Source: Ligula intestinalis
Taxonomy: Eukaryota; Platyhelminthes; Cestoda; Diphyllobothriidea; Diphyllobothriidae
NCBI GenBank assembly: GCA_036362985.1
Contig: JAYGXS010000004.1
Span: 35,227,165-35,291,164, forward strand
Direction: 5' to 3'
DNA: 64,000 nucleotides
The notes beneath the pieces were generated by a model. That model saw nothing but the letters and a program-made list of their open reading frames with translations, searched no databases and was not told the DNA's origin. Shown piece by piece: positions 56,426 through 64,000 of this stretch. The position numbers were made by a program, and so were the translations under genes. The number at the start of each line of letters is the position of its first letter. The first letter of the stretch is position 1.

Positions 56426-57176
56426 AATAGCAGATACAGGTCAGCTATTCAATTATTCTTGTCTACTTGTTAGCTAGATGGCATAACGTGAGTAATTTTC
56501 CCACTTGAGTCTTGAACTTTTGCAAAGACTGGAAAAGGCAAAGCAACTACTCAACCCAAAGGGCGAAAACCAAAAAAAGTCAAAATGTTGGAGTGAACTC
56601 ACCGATTTCACCAAACTCCTTAGTATTTCTGCTCGAGGTTTCTAGAAGAAGAATGCGGAAAATTGTCCCCATAAATACCAGTCAGATTTAATTCTTGCTC
56701 TAAGTTTAAATTACACGTAGATTACTCGCGACTGTAAATCCTTTAGATACGCCAATGCGCTAGTTTGCTCCGAAGTGAGTCGGCACCTCCTTCGTGGTTT
56801 GACGTATACTTGAAAAAATACACGTCGACTTACTGAACTTTCGCGATAAACTCCCATGTGACCTCACGTAGTAGTGACTTCTATTGAAGTTGGAAACACA
56901 ACAAAACGATAAAAATACCAAGAGGCCTATATGGTTGTTTTCATATTCAGAGGAATATCGGAATTTTGACTGAAACGGAGTGTCCAAAAATAGATACACG
57001 GGGATTTATTACATTTTAATATCAACCCTTTGACAGCGCCATCCCAAAACATATTTAAATCACTACAGAATTCCGTCACGCTCGGTAGAAAATGACTCGA
57101 AGCCTTCCAGGTTTCATTGTGTTAGTGTGGTTGCAAAAATGTCTTCTTAAATTATCTTGCTCGAAAAAAAGGTATA

Positions 57177-57470
57177 CAGTTCAACCTCAGTTAACGAGTT
57201 AATCCATTCTAGCAGCGAGCTCATCTTGTCAAAATCTTGCCTTGCTAATCGTAGTCAAGCAAGCTGCATCAGTTCACTGATTGGCTGCAGGTGACCGAGG
57301 ACCCACGCCCTGAAAACAGGACTCGGCGGCTGACACGGGCGCACACCCACACGCACTGACAACTCGTTAAATGAGTAATAATTTGTCAAACGAAACAAAG
57401 TCTCTGCTAGTGGCTTGCTTGTTGCATGAAAGCTCGTAGATGGGGTTGCTTGTCATCCGAATTTCCACTG
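57177..57470. mobile_element. MITE-like element flanked by TA
   Basis: CAGTTCAACCTCAGTTAACGAG begins right after TA (57175-57176). The right end reads ..TTGCTTGTCATCCGAATTTCCACTG followed by TA (57471-57472). The two ends are imperfect inverted repeats (14 of 22 positions, both starting CAGT). TA duplication and CAGT termini fit a pogo/Tigger-type (Tc1/mariner superfamily) MITE. No transposase. Confidence 0.5.
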
Positions 57471-58444
57471 TAAAATGTTTTACAATGCTCGAGTAATATT
57501 GAGCCTAATCTGTCATGTACATTTGACTTCAAGGTGTGAAAGCTACAAGCTTACTATAATTACTTAAAGGGAAGCATGTATTTCCGTATAAAATTAAGAA
57601 AATAGGGTGTTATAGTTTGAAATGGGTGTGGACTTAGTTGGATGCGTAAAAGGTTGTGGTAGAAAATTGACTGACACAATGATTTTTCAATGGACATTTA
57701 AAAACATTTTACACTTAGAAACTTTTTGAAAACCAATTGATACACTTTCTCCAAATATATAAATTTAAAGAAAAGGTGGTATGCACAACTGTACTACAGG
57801 AATGGATATTTCTGAAAAAACTTTTTATGAAAGAAGGATGAATTTATAAGGACGTCGAAAAATGAGTTTAAACAAACTCGCAGAAATCCTATTGTCATTT
57901 TCTACTGATAGCAGAAAAGAGATGCACGCAAAAGCCGGCATCTCTTTGTAAGATAATCAAGAAAGATAATCAATATCAACTTCCCCACTTAAGAAACCCA
58001 GCTAAATTAAAACGATATTTCTGAAGTAACCTTAAGATAACATAAGATTGAATGTCGTTTTCGCGTATGTCAGATGGCTATAGGGTTACTGCGCACATGC
58101 TTAGTTCCAAGGTTTGTGAGTTTTCACCAGTAAAGCTGCATGGCCAGTGAACTATAAATGGCGTGACGCTTTGATAGGGCATCTGAAAATGCCAGTGGAA
58201 ACCAATCAGTGCTTGCGAGCACATAGATGCACCACATTGGCTTTACTTAGGGGGCCTGGGGACTCAGGGGCAGCAATGCAAATTAATCAAGATTTAAAAG
58301 CAAATCAGTCTACTAATTGGACATCAATTAAATTGCTTGACTTATGGATTTAAAGCACCAGGACCAAATAGACGGTACTCCTTGACTCCTTGACAAAGTG
58401 TATCAGAAACTCATATGATGCAAAAAAATTGCTTCAAAACATAC

Positions 58445-58591
58445 GTTGCTTCTGACGTCCGCTTGGTACAGCTTCACAATAAGCGCTGGTGTGATATACT
58501 TATGCAGAGGAAGGCCCAAATCCAGAAGCAGTTGAAGGAAATCTCTCTTATCTTCCAAGAGGCTTGTTTCCACAAATTGTTTTGTCACCAT
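58445..58591 (-). CDS. TRPM: TRPM-like channel, N-terminal homology-region exon
   Basis: 147 bp, 49 codons, phase 0 on both sides, between acceptor TTTTTTTTGGAAG and donor GTATGT. It encodes SLLEDKRDFLQLLLDLGLPLHKYIT and then IVKLYQADVRSN. TRPM proteins have AL..D.PEFV.LFLENG.NL.KF(L/V)T...L..LY at this place, so Glu/Asp, Phe, Leu and the LY all align. The exon joins the candidate exon at 59095-59230 in phase. The parts between this exon and the one at 50243 were not found. Confidence 0.75.
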
Positions 58592-59094
58592 CTTCCAAAA
58601 AAAAGCATAATTACTTCAAATTTAACCTCGGCACGGATGATTTCACTGGCGAAAAGAGTAAGCGCTGCAGATGACTTACGTCCCAGTCCACTCCAGCAAA
58701 CATATCTTCACTGAGAAAGTCGGTACGATTCAGTTGGAGAGCAAGGCGAAGGTAAAATCTTCACTTTTTTTCTCATCCACGTTTTTAAATAACTCTGCAA
58801 GAAAAATGAGGCCTCTTCATATGAAACCAAAATGTCCCAATTAATTTATTGAAATCTGTTTGCGTTTAATTACAGTGCAGGAAGGTGAGCGTAAACTAAA
58901 AATTCGGAGTCAGAGGAGGCATCCACAGGTCGCACTGCGCGGTCCGAAAGTGGATAACGTACACAGCTACTATTTTGTCCAACGAGCGCTGTTTTTTCTT
59001 CTCTGACTAAGGTAAACTCTCGGGAATGAACGCTAATTCACCCGTCACCTGACTCCAAAGTCCTACGAAATAATTGGAAAGAAGATACAATCAC

Positions 59095-59230
59095 TGGAAC
59101 AAGCCTTTTATTCCCCTGAATTTTGGAAGTCCATCGCATATGATTGATTAGAGACATCCATTTACAGTAATAGAAGCGTATAAACTCGGATGCACGCATC
59201 CCAAGAAATGCAATTTTGAGGAAAAACATC
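59095..59230 (-). CDS. TRPM: Probable TRPM exon (LK.A.....A.. segment)
   Basis: 136 bp from acceptor TTTTCCCATAG to a possible donor GTGATT. It encodes FLKIAFLGMRASEFIRFYYCKWMSLINHM. TRPM proteins have LKLA(I/V)AW.R.DIA..EIF....W at this place, immediately before the AL..D.PEF exon. With this donor the exon ends in phase 0 and joins 58445-58591. The donor is weak and the similarity modest. The upstream exon at 61739-61899 ends in phase 1, whereas this one needs phase 2, so a small exon would have to lie between. Confidence 0.5.
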
Positions 59231-59329
59231 CTATGGGAAAATTAGGAAATTTGATTCAGTAAATGGAAACAGATTATTCATGCGAAGGGAGTTGCAGTAT
59301 TTATAGGATACAGTCACTATGTCAGTGCA

Positions 59330-60020
59330 CACTTATGACGACTAAGGATTTTCCATCAAGGATGATTTCCAGCTTCTGCCCTTATTGCTCGATGATCGGC
59401 GTACCGGCCGTGACCTGCTGCATTTCAATCACATGTTGTTAAATTGGACGTGATGCTTGCTCAGCTATCCATTTCCCCGGTGTTGGCGTTGGATGATGCG
59501 CTGGCTTGTGCGTTCGCAATATGCGCCTGGCTTTCACAAAATTGAGCCTCAGCACCGAAAATGGATTAGGTGGATCGTTGTACTGATTTATGGACTGGAG
59601 GTCCATGAAACATGACTAAAGTAATTAGTGGCTAACATGATCGTCACCTCTCGCGAGGACTTCAGCCCCATCAAATTTGAATGGGTGGATGGGTCTCGTC
59701 CAATGAGCTGCACCTTGAGGCTTGGCGTCGTGTCTTCGATCTGCTGCTACGTGTTCGGCAACCTACGTCTTGAGGATTTTTTCAGTTTCTCCTATATAGT
59801 TTGTTTGTTCACAGCAGCTTGAGCGCGGTTCACAGGCCTTGAGGCTATAAACAGGTGCAATGACCAGTCAAATCCATTGTAGGTGTTGAAACCCAATTTT
59901 GCCCGGACAAGCTGCACCTTGGGGAACGCACACGCCAACGCGTCATCTAACACCAATGCCGGGAAATCAGATTGCCAAGCCATCATCACGTCCAATTCCA
60001 CCACGTATGACAAAAGTTCA
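59330..60020 (-). mobile_element. Penelope-like element remnant with GIY-YIG fragment and inverted flanks
   Basis: On the minus strand 59830-59640 reads TNYIGETEKILKT, a stop, VAEHVAADR, HPFKFDGAEVLARGDDHVS: a decayed GIY-YIG domain. To its sides 59460-59545 (plus) and 59885-59975 (reverse complement) share GGTGTTGG.GTTGGATGATGCGCTGGC.TGTGCGTTC-like sequence, so the fragment is bracketed by an inverted repeat of about 85 bp. The module 59930-60168 overlaps the right arm. Confidence 0.6.
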
Positions 60021-60168
60021 GTCGGTCATGACCCGCACCCCAGTTATTGAGCAATGAGAACATAAGTGTGGGCAATTATCCTCGATAGAGCGTGCCGTTA
60101 GTTTTCATCGACATCCAGTAGCATAGTAATTGTATCCTATAAATATTGCAATTCCCTGTGTATGGATG
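59930..60168 (+). repeat. TATA-containing repeat module, copy 2
   Basis: Collinear with 52075-52322 (shared CATCACGT, GGTCATGACCCGCAC, CTCGATAGA, CAGTAGCATAGT, TATCCTATAAATATTG). It ends near TGTATGGATGATG, where copy 1 has TGCGGACGGATTA. The TATAAATA and fixed spacing suggest a promoter-bearing element end. Confidence 0.5.
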
Positions 60169-61738
60169 ATGTAGATGGCCAAACACCAGCGGAGCGTTTT
60201 TGGTCCAAAACCTCTATGTACGGCTACGAGGATAGGTTTCCAAACCGTCAAAACACTATTTTCGCAAGGGATAAGACGCGTTTGCCCGTAATTACAACGC
60301 CGGCAAGAAACAGTGGATTAAGAGCATTGTCACAATGGCGAGAGGTGTTGTTTTTGAGGGAGAAACGGCAAAAGGGAGAATCAAACAGCATGTAAATCAG
60401 CAGAGGCGGAGATTTTCCTCAGATAGCCAAATAGCACTCGATGGGCTATCCGATACTTTTGACGTCTCGACCCCCGGGTAGAGATCACGTCGTATTCACC
60501 ACCCGATAGACAAGTCACCGAAAAATACAACCACCTCAAACCTCTTCGTGGACCCGAGCAGGAAAAAATATGAAGCCCGTTTTTCAAAAGCAGGAGGTGC
60601 TTCAGGGACATGAGCGGCAGTGCACCGCAGAGCCTTCACCCAGAAACGCACGCGAGTTGAATCGTGTGCGCAGGCCGGCCGCGCGCGCCATCGTCTCGAG
60701 CACACGTGATGCCCGCTCACACGTACAGTACAGATATTCCGGAAACTTCTCCCAGGGCCGCAACGTGAAAGCAGGGAATAGCAAAGAAAATCATTGCACG
60801 CTTAGTCAAACATCCTGTGCTACCTTTTTTTATCACAACTTTTGTGTATCTCAAAAATTGTGTGGTACAGTCGGATATTAACAGAAATATGCTTTTCCGG
60901 TATAGGGTTTTTCCATTGGAAACAAAAGGCCTGCATATTCCAATTATTATCAGCGAAGGGAAGGTGGACAAGTAAGCCACACCAACGGCTGACTACCATT
61001 CACCGTGAAAGGCATCAGTCAGTGCAAACGATGGATCATCGTTAACTTTATAAAGATCAGACGGAAAGACATTGGAAGGTCAGTAAAGTGAGTTTGGAGC
61101 CTTTTTCTCGCTTTCGACGCTAACTCTTAAGTAAGTCTTTTCACCAACATGATGCTCTGAAAATAGATTCAAGGAAACTGAAAACTGTTGCTTAAAGGAT
61201 CAATAGTGACAAAGAATTCACTAAACGGTAGTCTGTTTTAAAAATATAAGAAATAAAAATTCAAAAGTTATTTTTCTGCTGTGAACTACACATTTCAAAT
61301 TATGGTTTACAGAGCACAGATGTACAGCGAAAGCTTAACTACTCAACAATTTCAGCGGTACATTAATAAGTTGCAAGTTACTCCACTTGAAGTATAGCCC
61401 AGGTCTCCAAATTTGACTTGCACGCTGATATCACATGGGGTGCCATTCGATAGTCTGTGCTGAGGGGAGAGCTGGCAGGTATAGATGTACAATTCTGCAG
61501 TAAAATCCATAGAATCTATTTACTGATAATCGATAAGTAACGGTGGTGAAACCTACTTATGGTTACTGACTGTCGTCAGCTAATTTTACCCCAACATTAC
61601 GTGGGCGTCGGAAATGTAATCTTAAAGCAGTTGTTTATTAAGCTATGGTTGATGGTTCCCATGCAGTCATGTAAATGCATGTGAAAACAGCATTTCGAGA
61701 CCAAAGGGAGAGTAAAAGACAAAAAGTCTGAGAATTAC
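60169..61738. other. Non-coding TRPM intron stretch
   Basis: GC-richer around 60450-60770 without a supported gene; the rest is AT-rich. If a missing phase 1-to-2 TRPM exon exists, it could lie here. Confidence 0.4.
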
Positions 61739-61899
61739 CTGGTTTCGTGAAAGAATAAACCATTTCAGCATCCAGTTCCTCTTCCATGCATTCACTGCAT
61801 GAGATGAATTCCAGCAGGCCAGCGTGGTTGAGAATATCCTCTAGTAGACCCACTTTATCCTCCTTAAAATCCCAGATGCCCTTACATGCATTGGCCATT
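61739..61899 (-). CDS. TRPM: TRPM-like channel, N-terminal homology-region exon (most 5' found)
   Basis: 161 bp between the strong acceptor CCCTTCCCACAG and donor GTAATT. It encodes WDFKEDKVGLLEDILNHAGLLEF, then EEELDAEMVYSFTKPG. TRPM N-termini have a short ...I......L.(T/E)(V/I)(F/Y)......(E/D)LD..IL.AL(L/V)K segment just before LKLA.AW.R, and this exon fits that pattern. No Met start is implied; the first base completes a codon from an earlier exon. Exons for the remaining N-terminus (first TRPM homology region) are not seen up to 64000 and probably lie outside the window. Confidence 0.6.
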
Positions 61900-64000
61900 C
61901 TGTGGGAAGGGTATTCATGGTTATAAGGATGTTGTTACAAGCCGTCTGCGCAGATAATTATTTACCGTACTAAGGATCAAATGCGGTGGAGTGTTAATTG
62001 TATTACAAGCAACTGTGGATTATTATATATGCTGTATCTTGAAAGCTACGTGAATATGAATGGATACTGTTATGGTTATTTATGATTTTCTGCCATCCAG
62101 GGAGCCAGGTATATTCGAAACTTGTAATTGGGTAACACAGGAGCAAAATGTATTGAACGCGCTACCATTAATACTCCTGTTCCTTCATATTTCAAGTGCG
62201 CTCAGGAATAGTTTTGTGTGACCTTTGGTTCCACATTGATTCAAGGCTTCAATTATAAGCACCTGTGGATATCAGGCCTAGATGGGTAAGAGAAGAATGA
62301 GTGCAGAAGACACAACTCAAGTTTAGTATAACGAAAAGTCAAACCACCCGTGAAGCATCATCCCTGCACCACCACGCTATGGGGCAGAATTTCGTCAGAA
62401 TTGACGGTCGAACTGTCACATAAACTTACCTAGTGGTTTTGCTATATCAGCCACTTACGTTATATACGCTGGAAATAACTTTAAACTTTAAGAGGAGTAG
62501 TTAAGTCATAGCACTCTACAGCAGTCCTCCGAAAATGGTTAAATCTGCTGTAACATAAAGAAACACATTGCTTGAATATTATTGGGACACTTATACTCTG
62601 CTCACAATTTAAACCTCATTCTACAATGCGCCAAGTCGTCCCTGAGTTTAGAAATTTCTCTGCCACTAAGTGCTACTTAAGCAGCAAAAATAATTATCTA
62701 AAAATGTACGTATTGCTTAAGGAATTGCACCCACATACAATATAAACTGATCCTAGAAAAGATTAACCAAGTTCCACTCGATAAGCCAACATGGGTGTAC
62801 AATCGGGTAAATTCACGTATTTCCTATTCTGTACGTGCAATATGGTGATACTGATGGTCACATGAAGTAGGCAATTTTGGTAGAAGTGTGCACAGGTAGG
62901 GAAGCTGATTGTTGTAGGAATCTCACTATACTCCTACAAGACCACCCGGAACATCTATCACGAACGTCAGAGGAAGGTGCTGTCGAAACGAAAGGCCGCT
63001 TCCTCAAATCTCGAACTCAGCGATTAAACAGCCTAATAGACGTTCAAATTTAGTTAAGCCATCTCTTTAGCCGGCAGCTAGGCTTGAGAAGATTTTTATT
63101 ACTGGTCCGGAGGTCTAAAGAAGCTGCCTCTACAGACCACACTGATGTGTTTGTCCTCATTTACTTGACCTTGAGGGCTAGCTTTTATGCGTACAATGAC
63201 AAGGCACCGGCCTGCAAACTTACGTAAGACAGTGCTCGATCTTCTGGATTATTAACCTGAAGTTTTACATGCGTTTTTAACTAGCAAAGTTTACTAAAAA
63301 GGGGCTGTGGGACTCCGAGTCGGACTCTAACTATTAACCTATGCGCTCGCTTTCATGTCCGTTGAGATAGGCAATATTGCCTTAAGTTGACTAATGTTCA
63401 TTGATTGCTACTGGAACGCCATCATCCTGTTCTGCATTGAAGCTCAGTCTTTAGCTAGGACAGTAGGCTAAACAAATGGACAATAACCGCTGGAAAAAGA
63501 GACACGATAATAATTAGTCCTGGCGCACAAACTGAAATTTAATTTCTGAATCATTTGGAGTAAAAATCTGCCATTTTATTTGTGCTTTGTTTTTTGACCT
63601 ACAATCCGCGTGCTTTATGCATAAAAATAAAAATACAGTTTAGACCCTCGTTCAAACCAAAAGCCGAAATTTTCGAAAGATTTATATTCATTCTCAAACC
63701 GATATCAACGCATCGTATGGCATGTTTGAACTAATGATCAACAAATATGAGCAAACGTATATCCTATAGCCCCTTAAAAAAGAAAAAAATCGTTACCTAA
63801 ATGTATTCACACTGTTATTCTAATAATGATCTAACTTAGACAAAGTTATGAAAGCTGTGTGATCTTTGGCGACTACTGTATAAGTATTATGCATTTTGAA
63901 GACAGCGTATGTAGCAGAATTTAATAGCACCATAAATTTCGCGAGCGCTTATCAGCCGCTTTCACTCGCTGCATAAACAAAATAACGAATGATAAATTAC
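61900..64000. other. AT-rich non-coding end of the window
   Basis: No reading frame or repeat supported. Probably intron upstream of the first TRPM exon found. Confidence 0.45.

Noticed and set aside
1..64000. CRISPR arrays, bacterial operons, phage or integron features
   Set aside because: No regularly spaced identical repeats, no gene-dense blocks, and host coding sequence is spliced; the window is eukaryotic.

Overview
This is a repeat-rich metazoan window. Nothing looks prokaryotic: there are no operons, no Shine-Dalgarno-led gene chains and no rRNA. Long uninterrupted reading frames occur only in transposable elements (TEs), while host coding sequence appears as short exons with GT..AG borders separated by introns of up to about 12 kb. 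The TE mix is Penelope-like elements with GIY-YIG ends, an RTE-type LINE, CR1/Jockey-group LINEs, a Helitron and tRNA-derived SINEs. Together with the long introns it would fit a flatworm such as a cestode or trematode. That assignment is an inference and is not proved by the sequence.

The host gene I can support lies on the minus strand from about 61.9 kb down to 22.4 kb. Ten exons read in order as a TRPM-type cation channel: cytoplasmic N-terminal homology-region pieces (61.7, 59.2, 58.5, 50.1, 48.2 kb), the pre-S1 segment (47.0 kb), S1-S2 (34.2 kb), S3-S4 (23.9 kb), S5 plus pore helix (22.8 kb) and outer pore plus S6 (22.5 kb). Most junctions keep phase. Two do not close cleanly: S4 to S5 is off by one base, and the 50.1 kb exon runs to a TGA. 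The extreme N-terminus and the C-terminal TRP helix and tail were not found.

Left part (1-22 kb, downstream of the channel gene): two Penelope-like element (PLE) ends arranged tail to tail (1-2.0 kb), an RTE endonuclease region with two stops (4.2-5.9 kb) cut short by a mariner/IS630-type transposase fragment, a cluster of short direct and inverted motifs (6.2-6.8 kb), a decayed Helitron with Rep and Pif1-like helicase (8.8-12.9 kb), then mostly non-coding DNA with a long inverted-repeat element at 18.1-18.8 kb.

Middle and right (22-64 kb, the channel gene): its introns carry three related CR1/Jockey-group LINE copies (26.3-29.0 minus, 29.0-32.9 minus, 38.6-42.2 plus), several PLE pieces (42.6-43.1, 44.9-46.0, 48.6-49.45, 54.6, 59.6 kb), tRNA-like SINE units, a TA-flanked MITE-like element (57.2 kb) and several unclassified repeat families. 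One LINE carries a 157-bp insertion made of about 1.5 copies of a 107-bp unit. It is flanked by a 10-bp target duplication, and the sister LINE at 27.7 kb provides the empty site. The unit contains a hammerhead-ribozyme-like core and resembles a small retrozyme-type element; this is the most unusual signal in the window.
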